Shown here in pieces: positions 17,958 through 26,315 of a stretch of DNA of 64,000 nucleotides. The position numbers were made by a program, and so were the translations under genes. Origin of the DNA: Sphingomonas vulcanisoli (GTDB lineage Bacteria > Pseudomonadota > Alphaproteobacteria > Sphingomonadales > Sphingomonadaceae); assembly GCF_011761305.1 (NCBI RefSeq), contig NZ_JAAOZC010000008.1, positions 1-64,000 of the forward strand, given 5' to 3'. Each line of letters starts with the position of its first letter. Position 1 is the stretch's first letter. The notes under the pieces are model-generated. The model was not told the DNA's origin. It made no database searches and worked only from the letters and a program-made list of their open reading frames with translations.

Positions 17958-18919
17958 CAGCGGTTCAGCAATCGCTCGCTCTCAAACACCGGCGTAATCG
18001 GGCGTCCCTCCGCAAACCAGCTCACGAGATTATCGACCACCAGCTGGCCCATCGCCGCGCGCGTCCGCTCGGAGGCCGAACCGACATGGGGCAGCAGCAC
18101 GACATTCTCCATATCGATCAGCGCCTGCGGCACCTCCGGCTCCTCCTCGAATACGTCGAGACCGGCGGCGAGGATCGTGCCCTGCTGCAGCGCCGCGATC
18201 AGCGCGGGCTGATCGACCACGCTGCCCCGCGCGACATTGATCAGCACGCCATCGGCCCCGAGCGCGGCGAGCACATCGGCATTGACGATATGGCGCGTCG
18301 CGTCGCCGCCGGGGAGGATCGCGATCAGCACATCGCTGACCTCGGCGAGTGCGACCGGCGTCGGGTAATAATCATAGGGCGTGTCCGGGCGCGGATGGCG
18401 TGCGTGGTAGGCGATCGGAACGCCGAACCCTGCGAGCCGCCGCGCGATCGCCTGGCCGATATTGCCGAAACCGAGGAGGCCGATCCGCCGCCCGCGCAAG
18501 CTCGGCGAGAGCGGGAAAGCACCGTCGCGCCATAGGCCTGCGCGCACGAAGCGATCGGCCTGGGGCAGGCAGCGCAACGTCGCGAGCAGCAGGCCGATCG
18601 TGCAATCGGCGACCTCGTCATCGAGCACGCCGGGCGTGTTGGTGACGATGATGCCGCGATCCGCGGCGGCCCCGGCATCGACATGTTCGTAGCCGACACC
18701 GAAGCTGGCGATGATCTCCAGCGCCGGCAGTCTGTCGAGCAGCGCGGGCGCCACCGGGCCGGCGAGCGTACTCGCCGCAAGCCCACGGATACGCGGCGCT
18801 ATTGCGGAAAGCGCAGCCTCCGTATCCGCATGCTCCCAGAGCTTGTGCAGCGTGAAGCGGGCAGCAAGGCCATCGATCACCAGCGGAGGCATCGGCGCGC
18901 ACATCAGAATTTCGGTCAT
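17957..18919 (-). CDS. D-2-hydroxyacid dehydrogenase (glyoxylate/hydroxypyruvate reductase-like)
   Basis: A 320-residue NAD(P)-dependent oxidoreductase. The nucleotide-binding motif is GLLGFGNIGQAIARRL, and the catalytic Arg, Glu and His are recognisable in NVARGSVVDQ, EEEPEVP and LLPHVGSAS. It reduces a 2-oxo acid such as glyoxylate or hydroxypyruvate to the D-hydroxy acid, or works in reverse; the exact substrate cannot be read from sequence. The start is ATG 18919 (MTEILMCAPMPP). A much longer in-frame opening to 19465 runs antisense through the channel gene and is rejected. The stop codon lies at the edge of a family A repeat. Confidence 0.88.
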   Translation of the reverse strand: MTEILMCAPMPPLVIDGLAARFTLHKLWEHADTEAALSAIAPRIRGLAASTLAGPVAPALLDRLPALEIIASFGVGYEHVDAGAAADRGIIVTNTPGVLDDEVADCTIGLLLATLRCLPQADRFVRAGLWRDGAFPLSPSLRGRRIGLLGFGNIGQAIARRLAGFGVPIAYHARHPRPDTPYDYYPTPVALAEVSDVLIAILPGGDATRHIVNADVLAALGADGVLINVARGSVVDQPALIAALQQGTILAAGLDVFEEEPEVPQALIDMENVVLLPHVGSASERTRAAMGQLVVDNLVSWFAEGRPITPVFESERLLNR

Positions 18920-18940
18920 GGCAGGGCCAGTACCCCACAG

Positions 18941-18967
18941 CGTCATTCCCGCGAAGGCGGAATGACG
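18941..18967. repeat. Short palindrome related to family E
   Basis: CGTCATTCC and GGAATGACG flank CGCGAAGGC, a 27-bp inverted repeat in the divergent gap between the dehydrogenase and the TRIC-type channel gene. The CGTCATTCC/GGAATGACG ends echo the CGTCAT ends of family E. Confidence 0.6.
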
Positions 18968-19009
18968 AAGCGCGTGCGGAGCGGGGCCGAACGGGCTAGG
19001 CTTCCCGCC

Positions 19010-19630
19010 ATGCACCTGCTTCCGCCCCTCGAACCGATGCTGCGCTGGCTCGATTACGCCGGCATAAGCGTGTTTGCAGCATCGGGCGCGCTGGCGGCGG
19101 CGCGGGCGCGGCTGGATATCGTCGGCGCCTGTTTCTTCGCCACCGTCACCGCGATCGGCGGGGGGACGATGCGCGATCTGCTGATCGATGCGCCGGTGTT
19201 CTGGATGCGCGATCCGGCGCCGCTGCTGATCTGCCTCGCAGTGGCGGTGGCGGTGTGGCTGCTGCCGCGCCGCTGGTGGCCCGAAGCGGCGCTCGACTGG
19301 TGCGATGCCGCGGGTCTCGCGGCCTATGCGACGTATGGCGCGGGCAAGGCACTGCACTATGGCGTGCCGCCGCTGCCGGCCGGCGTGATGGGCGTGGTGA
19401 CCGCCTGCATGGGCGGTGTGATCCGCGATACCCTGGCGCGCAAGCCTTCGATCCTGTTGCGGCACGAGCTTTACGTGACCTGCGCGATGCTGGCGGCGGG
19501 GCTGTTCGTCGGGCTGACATTGCTCGGCCTGCCCGCGCCCTGGCCCGCGCTGATCGGCGCCGCCGGAGGCTTCGGTCTGCGCGCCGCCGCGATCCGCTGG
19601 CGGCTGGCCCTGCCGGGCTATCGCTATTGA
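19010..19630 (+). CDS. TRIC-type cation channel family protein (UPF0126)
   Basis: A 206-residue inner-membrane protein built from two repeats of a three-helix unit. The glycine-rich signature occurs twice: AIGGGTMRDLLI near residue 50 and MGGVIRDTLA near residue 135. Both bear the conserved Arg-Asp after the glycines. Prokaryotic TRIC homologues form homotrimeric monovalent-cation channels; the physiological role in bacteria is unclear. The start is the ATG at 19010, since upstream in-frame sequence is antisense to the neighbouring dehydrogenase and has no hydrophobic character. It is 53 bp upstream of the next membrane-protein gene on the same strand. Confidence 0.85.
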   Translation: MHLLPPLEPMLRWLDYAGISVFAASGALAAARARLDIVGACFFATVTAIGGGTMRDLLIDAPVFWMRDPAPLLICLAVAVAVWLLPRRWWPEAALDWCDAAGLAAYATYGAGKALHYGVPPLPAGVMGVVTACMGGVIRDTLARKPSILLRHELYVTCAMLAAGLFVGLTLLGLPAPWPALIGAAGGFGLRAAAIRWRLALPGYRY

Positions 19631-19683
19631 GCTTGGCCCTGCCCCCTTGCCGGTAGGCCCTCCACCGCCATAAAGCGGGCGCG

Positions 19684-21270
19684 ATGTTTCGCCCCCAGCT
19701 TCCCGCCCCGATGCCCCCGCGCGGGTGGTGGAACAGCCGCTGGTATTGCATGGCGCTGGTGATCGTGACGACGATCCCGTTGCTCTATCCCACGATCCCG
19801 CCTTTCACCGATCTGCCCGGCCATATGGGCCGCTACGCCGTGGAGCTGGCCGATCCCGCCTCGCCGCTGCGCAGCACTTACTACAATTTCCACTGGCGCT
19901 TCCTTGCCAATCTCGGCGTCGATATCGCCATCATCCCGATGGCCAAGCTGTTCGGGCTGGAGCTGGGGCTCAAGCTGATCGTCATCACCATCCCCGCGAT
20001 GGTGACGTTCGGCATCCTATGGATCGCGCGTGAGGCGCATGGCCGCGTGCCGCCCACCGCTTTGTTCGCGCTGCCGCTGGCCTATGGCTTCCCGCTGATC
20101 TGGGGCTTCCTCAATTACAGTTTCGCGATGGCGCTGGCACTCAACGCCTTCGCGCTTTGGCTGCGGCTCGGGCGGATGGGGCTGTACCGCTGGCGCAATA
20201 TCCTGTTCGTGCCGATCGGCCTGCTGCTCACCGTCGCGCATGTCTTCGGCTGGGCGACGCTCTGCCTGCTCTGCTACGCCGCCGAAGTCGTCCGCGCGCG
20301 CGACGATGGCCGCAGCTTCTTCACCAGCCTGTTCTGGGGCGGGATCAAGACGCTGGCGCTGGCGCCGCCCCTGATTCTACTGCTCGTCTGGCGAAGCGGC
20401 GATGCCAGCGCCAAATCGCTGACCGGGGATTTCTTCTTCTGGCGCGGCAAATATGTCTACATCATCTCGTCGCTGCGCACGCACTGGATGAATTACGACA
20501 TCGCGTCGGTCTACATCCTCTGGGGGCTGATCGCCTGCGGACTGGCGGGGATCTGGGTGCGGATGAACCGTACCCTCGGCATCGCCAGCCTGATGCTGAT
20601 GATCGCTTACTGCCTGCTGCCGCGCATCCTGCTCAACTCCGCTTATGCCGATATGCGGCTGGCGCCTTATGTGCTGATGATCGCGGTGGCGGCGATCACG
20701 CTGCGATCGAGCGCGCGGCGCGAGAATGCGATCGTCGCCCTTATCGCCACCGCGCTGTTCGGCGCGCGGCTGGCGATGCTGACCGCCAGCTTCGCCGAGC
20801 ATGACGATGCCAACCGCGCCCAACTCGTGGCGCTCGATCATGTGAAGCCCGGATCGCGCGTGTTCGTCGAGGTGGCGCTCCAATGCCTCGGCAATTGGGA
20901 GACGACGCGGATGGATCATCTGGGATCGATGGCGATCGTGCGGCGCGGCGCCTTCGCCAACGGCCAGTGGGTCGATCCCGGCGCGCAATTGCTCTCGATC
21001 AAATATGCCCCGGCCAAAGGCTTTTCCGAGGATCCGACGCAGATCCTGCGCCCCTTCCCCTGCCGCCAGGCGCACGCAAAAGTCTATCCCGGCGGCCTCA
21101 ACCATTTGCCCCACGACGCCTTCGATTACGTCTGGCTGATCGCCATGGCCCGCGACAAGATGAACAGCTTCCCGGGGCTGACGCCGATCTGGATAGGGGA
21201 TCGAGGGGGGATATTGTATCGCGTGGAGCATTCCTCCCCGGAACGGGGAGGTGGCAGCCCGCAGGGCTGA
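19684..21270 (+). CDS. Multi-spanning membrane protein, GT-C glycosyltransferase-like; C-terminus from a repeat
   Basis: A 528-residue protein with about ten hydrophobic helices, first at MALVIVTTIPLLYPTI, followed by an external loop with acidic and aromatic residues (PFTDLPGHMGRYAVEL) as in GT-C enzymes that use polyprenyl-linked sugars. Other helices include WGFLNYSFAMALALNAFALW and the final soluble domain from about residue 380 (FVEVALQCLGNWETT) is probably periplasmic. No family signature is decisive. The last 13 codons (HSSPERGGGSPQG) lie inside a family A repeat, so the natural C-terminus has been replaced or extended by repeat sequence. Its neighbours gtrA and another GT-C-like protein suggest an envelope glycan role. 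Confidence 0.65.
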   Translation: MFRPQLPAPMPPRGWWNSRWYCMALVIVTTIPLLYPTIPPFTDLPGHMGRYAVELADPASPLRSTYYNFHWRFLANLGVDIAIIPMAKLFGLELGLKLIVITIPAMVTFGILWIAREAHGRVPPTALFALPLAYGFPLIWGFLNYSFAMALALNAFALWLRLGRMGLYRWRNILFVPIGLLLTVAHVFGWATLCLLCYAAEVVRARDDGRSFFTSLFWGGIKTLALAPPLILLLVWRSGDASAKSLTGDFFFWRGKYVYIISSLRTHWMNYDIASVYILWGLIACGLAGIWVRMNRTLGIASLMLMIAYCLLPRILLNSAYADMRLAPYVLMIAVAAITLRSSARRENAIVALIATALFGARLAMLTASFAEHDDANRAQLVALDHVKPGSRVFVEVALQCLGNWETTRMDHLGSMAIVRRGAFANGQWVDPGAQLLSIKYAPAKGFSEDPTQILRPFPCRQAHAKVYPGGLNHLPHDAFDYVWLIAMARDKMNSFPGLTPIWIGDRGGILYRVEHSSPERGGGSPQG

Positions 21271-21362
21271 CGGAGGGGCTATCCTCCGGGTGCAGCGCGG
21301 GATTGTGAGCCCCCTCCACCATTCGCTACGCGAACGGTCCCCCTCCCCGTGCCGGGGAGGAT
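21231..21362. repeat. Family A palindromic repeat, copy 3 (overlaps two gene ends)
   Basis: TTCCTCCCCGGAACGGGGAGG at the left (arm hairpin) and CCTCCCCGTGCCGGGGAGGAT at the right, with GCTGACGGAGGGGC inside. It lies between convergent genes: its left part encodes the end of the GT-C-like protein and its right edge supplies the TGA of gtrA. Confidence 0.85.
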
Positions 21363-21772
21363 CACTTCGCCTCCTTGAACACCCACCATCTGTTCAGCGC
21401 GAACAGCAATATCGGCGTCACGCACCAGATCGGCACCTGCACCGTCCAGTGCGGCAGCTTGAGGTGGGTGAGGAGCAGCCAGGTCCAGCCAGCGTTGACG
21501 ATCATGCTGGGGAAGCTCGCCGCGAAGAAGCGGATCTGCGCGGCGCGGCCGCGATCGCCGTGGCCCTTGAAAGTGACGCGGCTGTGCAGATTGTACCCCA
21601 GCGACACCGCCACCAGAAAGCCGAGCAGGTTGCAGATCTGCGGCGACCAGTGCGTGAGGCTGTCCACCGCCACGAACACCGCCGTATAGGTGCCGGTAAC
21701 GATGCAGCCGTTGATCCCATAGCGGACGAGTTGCCAGAAAAGTTCGCGCCTTTTGGCGGCGGTCTCACGCAT
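21362..21772 (-). CDS. GtrA family membrane protein
   Basis: A 136-residue protein with four hydrophobic helices and the family pattern FWQLVRYGINGCIVTGTYT near the start, a central LGFLVAVSLGYNLHSRVTF and a C-terminal FALNRWWVFKE. GtrA-like proteins are thought to flip undecaprenyl-phosphate-linked sugars to the periplasmic face, feeding GT-C glycosyltransferases. The two large GT-C-like proteins on either side fit such a partnership, though they are on the other strand. The TGA stop falls at the boundary of a family A repeat. Start ATG 21772. Confidence 0.88.
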   Translation of the reverse strand: MRETAAKRRELFWQLVRYGINGCIVTGTYTAVFVAVDSLTHWSPQICNLLGFLVAVSLGYNLHSRVTFKGHGDRGRAAQIRFFAASFPSMIVNAGWTWLLLTHLKLPHWTVQVPIWCVTPILLFALNRWWVFKEAK

Positions 21773-21871
21773 GCGACGTCAATGCCTTGCTCTTTGCCTT
21801 GGGGTCCGTAGAGGCCCTAGGGTTAAGATCGTGCCCCTGTCGAGCGGGCGCGCAAGCTTTCGGGACCAGCC

Positions 21872-23683
21872 GTGAACGACGAGAAAAGGCCTCAACCCCC
21901 GGCACGCACGCACTGGCGGCTGTGGTTCTGGGCCTTCTTCGCCGCCACCGCGGCCTACATGCTCTGGTACAAATGGGGCGCGATCACCTGGTTCGCGCTC
22001 TCCGATACCGATGACAATATGCGCTTCGTCCAGGTCAAATCCTGGCTGGCGGGCCAGGGCTGGTACGATCTGCGCAACCACCGAATGGACCCGCCGGACG
22101 GCATCTCGATCCACTGGTCGCGGATCGTCGATCTGCCTATCGCGGGGCTGCTGCTGATCCTCCAGCCGATCCTCGGCGGACCACAGGCCGCGCGCTGGGC
22201 CTGTGCGATCGCGCCGATGCTGGCGTTCGGCGCTTCGCTCTATGGGATGATGCTGGCGGCGCGGCGGCTGATCGATCGGTGGGCGTTCTTCCTCGCCTTC
22301 GCGGTGATGGTCTGCGCGCAGACATCGATGCTGATGTGGATGCCGCTGCGCATCGATCATCACGGCTGGCAGCTTGCCACGCTGATCTGGGCGGTGACGG
22401 GGATCGCCGACCCAAAAAAGGTGCGCGGCGGCATCACCACCGGCATCGCCACCGCGATCAGCCTTTCGATCGGGCTGGAGCTGCTCCCCTATCTCGCGAC
22501 GATCGGCGCGCTGAGCCTGCTGTGGTGGGTGCTCGACGCCAGCGAGCGAGACCGCATCCGCGCCTATGGCGCCGCGCTCGCGGGCGGCGCGGCGGTGGGC
22601 TATGCGGTGTTCGGATCGTTCGACAATGCCGCCCCGCTCTGCGACGCGCTGACGCCGGTCTATCTGTCGACCCTGCTGGAGGCGGGCGGGCTGATGGTGC
22701 TGCTCGGATCGCTGCGGATTGAGGGACGTACCTCGCGCGCGGTGCTGATGGCGGCGGCGGCGATCGTGCTGGGCGGTGCCTTCGCAACCACCTGGCCGCA
22801 ATGCCTCGGCCGCCCCGAACATATCTCGCCCGAGCTCGACAAGCTCTGGTTCAGCCACATCAAGGAGGCCAAGCCGCTCTACGAGCATGGCTGGCGGGTG
22901 TGGTTCCCGACCATCGCGCTCTCCGGCGTCGGGCTGGTCGGCGCGTTCGTGACGTGGCGGCGCGAGCAAGGCACAGCCAAGGAGATGCCGTGGCTGGTCG
23001 TGACCCTGCTTTCGCTGTTCTCGACCGCGCTGCTGTTGTGGCAGACGCGCGCCGGGCCCGCGAGCCAGGCAATGGGCGTGATCGGCGCCACCGCACTCGG
23101 CCAGCCTTTGATGGTCTGGACTTTGGGCTATACGAGCGATCGCAAGGGCGCGCTCGGCCAGATCGAGGCCTCGCTCATCCACATCCTCGGCACGGTTGCG
23201 GCTTTCCTGCTCGTCTCCGGCAGCTTCGCGGCGATGATCGTGCGCTCTGTCCCCGAGCATCGCACCGCCTATCGCAAGTCCGTCGATCAGGCGAACCGCC
23301 GCTGCCCGACCTTGCCCGCGCTCAAGCCGATCGCCGCGCTGCCGCCCGCGACGATCTTCACCTTCGTCGATCTCGGCCCCCGCCTGATCGCGGTGACGCA
23401 CCATGATGCCATCGCCGGCCCCTATCACCGCGCCGGCAACGCCATCCTCGATGTCCAGCACGCCTTCCGCGCCGATAATCCCGAGGTGGCGCATGACGTG
23501 ATGAAGCGGCACGGCGCGAGCCTGTTGCTGCTCTGCCCGGGATTGTCCGAGAGCACCGTCTATCAGAGCGAGAACCCCAAGGGCTTCTACGTCCAGCTCA
23601 AGAACGGCAAGGTGCCGGGATGGCTGGCGCCGATGCCGCTGCCGGCCAATTCCCCGTTCAAGCTGTGGAAATTGGTGGGGTAA
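21872..23683 (+). CDS. Multi-spanning membrane protein, GT-C/oligosaccharyltransferase-like
   Basis: A 603-residue protein with an N-terminal helix (WFWAFFAATAAYMLWYKWG), then an external loop carrying the acidic cluster SDTDDNMRFVQVKSWL and WYDLRNHRMDPPDG. An acidic DxD motif right after helix 1 is the metal/lipid-sugar site of GT-C enzymes such as STT3/AglB/PglB. About ten further helices and a C-terminal periplasmic region (about 470-603) containing LGPRLIAVTHHDAIAGPYHR follow. Fold assignment is by topology and the acidic loop only. The start is GTG (21872) after a 99-bp gap from the divergent gtrA. Probable role: transfer of a lipid-linked sugar to an envelope acceptor. Confidence 0.65.
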   Translation: MNDEKRPQPPARTHWRLWFWAFFAATAAYMLWYKWGAITWFALSDTDDNMRFVQVKSWLAGQGWYDLRNHRMDPPDGISIHWSRIVDLPIAGLLLILQPILGGPQAARWACAIAPMLAFGASLYGMMLAARRLIDRWAFFLAFAVMVCAQTSMLMWMPLRIDHHGWQLATLIWAVTGIADPKKVRGGITTGIATAISLSIGLELLPYLATIGALSLLWWVLDASERDRIRAYGAALAGGAAVGYAVFGSFDNAAPLCDALTPVYLSTLLEAGGLMVLLGSLRIEGRTSRAVLMAAAAIVLGGAFATTWPQCLGRPEHISPELDKLWFSHIKEAKPLYEHGWRVWFPTIALSGVGLVGAFVTWRREQGTAKEMPWLVVTLLSLFSTALLLWQTRAGPASQAMGVIGATALGQPLMVWTLGYTSDRKGALGQIEASLIHILGTVAAFLLVSGSFAAMIVRSVPEHRTAYRKSVDQANRRCPTLPALKPIAALPPATIFTFVDLGPRLIAVTHHDAIAGPYHRAGNAILDVQHAFRADNPEVAHDVMKRHGASLLLLCPGLSESTVYQSENPKGFYVQLKNGKVPGWLAPMPLPANSPFKLWKLVG

Positions 23684-23692
23684 CCCCTTCAT

Positions 23693-23749
23693 CCGTTCGT
23701 CCCGAGCGAAGTCGAGGGACGTGTCTCGACTACGCTCGACACCAACGGG
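23693..23749. repeat. Family D palindromic repeat, short copy
   Basis: CCGTTCGTCCCGAGCGAAG at the left and CTACGCTCGACACCAACGGG at the right. The central spacer of the full element is missing, so the two arms almost touch (GACGTGTCTCG). It lies between convergent genes 10 bp from each. Confidence 0.8.
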
Positions 23750-23758
23750 ATAGGGCGC

Positions 23759-24391
23759 TTAGCTAAAACTCGCCTTCACCCCGTCGATCACGAACTGCGC
23801 CGCAAGCGCCGCCAGCAGCACCCCCAGGATGCGCGTGATCATCGCTTCGATCTTGTCGCCCAGCACGCGCATGATCGGCCCCGCCGCGAGCAGCGCCGCC
23901 AGCATCGCCACCAGCACGCTCAGCAGCGCGCCCAGCACCACCCAGAAGGCCGTGCCGTGGCTGCGCGAGGCGGTGAGCATGACCGTGGCGATCGATCCCG
24001 GCCCGGCAATCATCGGGATCGCCATCGGGAAGACCGAGACATCCTGCGCCTCGACATGCAGCTCTGCGGCGCGCTTGTTGACCTCCTCGACGCGATGCTC
24101 GCGCTTCTCGGTGCGCTTTTCGAACACCATTTCCAGCGCGATCAGGAACAGCATGATGCCGCCCGCCGCACGAAATGCATCGAGACTGATGCCGAGCGTC
24201 TTGAGCAAGGGCGTGCCGATGAAGGCGAACAACAGCAGCACGGCCGCCGCGACGGCCGTCGATCGGATCGCCATCGCGCGCCGATATTCCGGGCCGCCGC
24301 CGCGCGTCAGACCCGCGAAGATCGGCGCGCAGCCGACCGGATCGATCACCACGAAGAAGGTGACGAAAGCCGAGAGGTAAAGGCCCAGCAT
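23759..24391 (-). CDS. MarC family integral membrane protein (UPF0056)
   Basis: A 210-residue protein with six hydrophobic helices. The N-terminal YLSAFVTFFVVIDPVGCAPIF matches the MarC signature (FxxxDPxGxxPxF), and AIPMIAGPGSIATVMLT supplies the second typical motif (PxxxGPGxI). The family was once linked to multiple antibiotic resistance, but that role was not supported for E. coli MarC and its function remains unknown. The ATG shares one base with the stop of the upstream gene, making this the last member of a yggT-folD-hypothetical-marC chain. Confidence 0.9.
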   Translation of the reverse strand: MLGLYLSAFVTFFVVIDPVGCAPIFAGLTRGGGPEYRRAMAIRSTAVAAAVLLLFAFIGTPLLKTLGISLDAFRAAGGIMLFLIALEMVFEKRTEKREHRVEEVNKRAAELHVEAQDVSVFPMAIPMIAGPGSIATVMLTASRSHGTAFWVVLGALLSVLVAMLAALLAAGPIMRVLGDKIEAMITRILGVLLAALAAQFVIDGVKASFS

Positions 24392-24969
24392 CAGCGGAGG
24401 ACGACGTCCTCATCCTTCATCGCGCCCGGCCCGACATTGGTGAAAACGCGCAGGCGATAGCCTTGTGCCGCCTTGTCCACCCGCCAGCGGAAGCTGTCAT
24501 CAACCGAACCGCCACCGGCCAGCGCGCCGGGCTCGGCTTCGCCCCAATGCGGCTTGTGGCAGGTGCCGCCCCGCTTGCCCGAAATCAAATCGCCGGCGGC
24601 GACGCCGGCTTCATCGGTGCCGCCATCGAACACCCAATGCCAGCCATCGGCTTTGTGCCGCCAGATCGTGTAATAGCGCCCGGTCTTGGTGCCATCGGCG
24701 GAACGCCACGGGCCGGTGGAGAGCGCCATCGTGCCGTCGCAGGAGGTGACGGTGCGCATCGGCCACCACATCACCGCGCCCTTGGGATCCGCGCGCCCCG
24801 CAAGGAACGGCGCGGCGGGCTGCGGGCCATCGATGATCATGGTGGCATCCGGCGCGGCAAAGGTGCGGAAGGCGGTCCATTGGCCTTGCGTCTGCGCAGC
24901 CGAGGCGAAGGCGCGCTCAGCCGTCTCGACCGGCGGGATCGCGGCGGCGGCAAGCCAGGCGAGGATCAC
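24391..24969 (-). CDS. Hypothetical exported protein, possible NTF2/SnoaL-like fold
   Basis: A 192-residue protein beginning with a short hydrophobic leader ([15 protein letters not shown]) that may be a signal peptide. The body opens with a helix ([19 protein letters not shown]), then [20 protein letters not shown], and a Trp-rich sheet region ([19 protein letters not shown]). That order of helix, acidic turn and strands ending in W-x-x-W-D is typical of the NTF2/SnoaL superfamily, but I cannot name a family. The GTG start overlaps the folD stop (GTGA), and its own stop overlaps the marC ATG, so it is translated as part of one operon. Two Cys (one in TCHKPH) could form a disulfide. Confidence 0.65.
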   Translation of the reverse strand: MILAWLAAAAIPPVETAERAFASAAQTQGQWTAFRTFAAPDATMIIDGPQPAAPFLAGRADPKGAVMWWPMRTVTSCDGTMALSTGPWRSADGTKTGRYYTIWRHKADGWHWVFDGGTDEAGVAAGDLISGKRGGTCHKPHWGEAEPGALAGGGSVDDSFRWRVDKAAQGYRLRVFTNVGPGAMKDEDVVLR

Positions 24970-25853
24970 AGGCTGCCCTTCTCATAAGCGACACCCGCGT
25001 TGCGGTGCGCGGCGAGCAAGGTATTGCGCAGCAGGACGGCGATGGTCATCGGGCCGACCCCGCCCGGCACGGGCGTAATCGCGCCCGCCACGGATAGCGC
25101 GCCATCGAAATCGACATCTCCGACCAGCCTGGTGCCCTCGCCATCCGGTACGCGATTGATGCCGACGTCGATCACGGTCGCGCCCGGCTTCAGCCAATCG
25201 CCCTTGATCATCTCGGGCCGCCCGACCGCCGCGACGACGATATCCGCCGCGGCCGCCTTGGCGGCGAGATCGCGCGTCCGCGAATGGGCGATCGTCACGG
25301 TGCAGCTTTCGGCGAGCAGCAGGGCCGCCATCGGTTTGCCGACGATGTTGGATCGCCCGATCACCACCGCGTCGAGCCCACTAAGATCGCCCAATTCCTC
25401 CTTGAGCAGCATCAGGCATCCCAGCGGCGTACAGGGCACGAAGCCTTGCAATCCGCTTGCCAGCCGCCCGGCATTGACCGGGTGGAAGCCATCGACATCC
25501 TTGTTCGGATCGATCGCGGCAATCACCGCATTTTCGTTGATGTGGCCGGGCAAGGGCAATTGCACGAGGATGCCGTCCACCGCCGGATCGCCGTTCAACT
25601 GGCGGACCAGCGTTAGCAGGTCCCCCTCACTGGTCTTGGCGGCCAAGCGGTGGGTGGAGCTCGCCATGCCGGCGGCCTCGGTCGCCTTGCCCTTGGAGCG
25701 GACATAGACGGCGCTCGCGGGATCCTCGCCGACCAGCACCACCGCCAGCCCGGCCTTGCGCCCCGCCGCTCTCTCGAACGCCGCATGCTGCTCGCCGACC
25801 CTGGCGCGCAGTGCCGCCGCGCGCGCCTTGCCGTCGATGATCCGCGCGGTCAT
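24966..25853 (-). CDS. folD: Methylenetetrahydrofolate dehydrogenase/cyclohydrolase FolD
   Basis: A 295-residue bifunctional cytosolic enzyme interconverting 5,10-methylene-, 5,10-methenyl- and 10-formyl-tetrahydrofolate with NADP. Visible signatures are [14 protein letters not shown] (catalytic Lys), [12 protein letters not shown], the NADP site [15 protein letters not shown] and [15 protein letters not shown] at the C-terminus. Length is normal for the family. The ATG at 25853 overlaps the yggT stop by one base, and the stop overlaps the next gene, so it sits in the middle of a tightly coupled operon. Confidence 0.96.
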   Translation of the reverse strand: MTARIIDGKARAAALRARVGEQHAAFERAAGRKAGLAVVLVGEDPASAVYVRSKGKATEAAGMASSTHRLAAKTSEGDLLTLVRQLNGDPAVDGILVQLPLPGHINENAVIAAIDPNKDVDGFHPVNAGRLASGLQGFVPCTPLGCLMLLKEELGDLSGLDAVVIGRSNIVGKPMAALLLAESCTVTIAHSRTRDLAAKAAAADIVVAAVGRPEMIKGDWLKPGATVIDVGINRVPDGEGTRLVGDVDFDGALSVAGAITPVPGGVGPMTIAVLLRNTLLAAHRNAGVAYEKGSL

Positions 25854-26152
25854 CAGCCCATTCCGGCGGCAGCCAGCGCGAGCCTCGGCAGCACGATGTT
25901 GCGCAGGATGTAGATGATCAGCAGCACCACCATCGGCGAGAAATCGAGCGCGCCGAAATCGGGCATCAGGCGGCGGATCGGGCGATACAGCGGCTCGGTC
26001 ATCCGGCTGAGCGCGAACAGCAATTGGCGGACGAAATCATTGTGCGTGTTCACCACGTTGAACGCGACCAGCCACGACAGGATCGCCTGGACGACGATGA
26101 TCCACATGATGACTGAAAGCAGCAGGTCGACGATCTGGAGTAGCGCGATCAT
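25853..26152 (-). CDS. YggT family membrane protein
   Basis: A 99-residue inner-membrane protein with two hydrophobic blocks separated by the conserved turn [23 protein letters not shown] (read here as PLYRPIRR and LDFSPMV). This is the YggT/CCB3/YlmG pattern. Members are implicated in nucleoid or osmotic functions and in cytochrome assembly in plastids, but the bacterial biochemical role is not established. It is the first gene of the coupled yggT-folD-hypothetical-marC run. A family D repeat lies in the gap separating it from argB. Confidence 0.9.
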   Translation of the reverse strand: MIALLQIVDLLLSVIMWIIVVQAILSWLVAFNVVNTHNDFVRQLLFALSRMTEPLYRPIRRLMPDFGALDFSPMVVLLIIYILRNIVLPRLALAAAGMG

Positions 26153-26221
26153 GGGGTCATCCGAAATTGAGGCAATGGGCCTTTAGCCGATCGGCGATTA
26201 GGAGGCCAACCACCCATAACA

Positions 26222-26301
26222 CCGTTCGTCCCGAGCGAAGTCGAGGGACGTGCCACGAGCGTGAGGTCGAACGTGTCTCGACTTCGCTCGACACGAACGG
26301 G
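26222..26301. repeat. Family D palindromic repeat (intergenic reference copy)
   Basis: CCGTTCGTCCCGAGCGAAG, then GTCGAGGGACG, a spacer with GAGGTCGAACGTG, and the mirrored TCGACTTCGCTCGACACGAAC. It is 80 bp long and, of all intergenic copies, the closest to the copy inside valS, sharing the GTCGAACGTGTCTCGACT centre. It lies between yggT and argB on the minus strand. Confidence 0.88.
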
Positions 26302-26315
26302 GGATGCGCGCGCTG

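Noticed and set aside
21779-23692. 637-residue minus-strand frame antisense to the second GT-C-like gene
   Set aside because: Composition is Arg/Gly/His-rich without motifs, and the plus-strand frame has membrane helices and a sensible topology.
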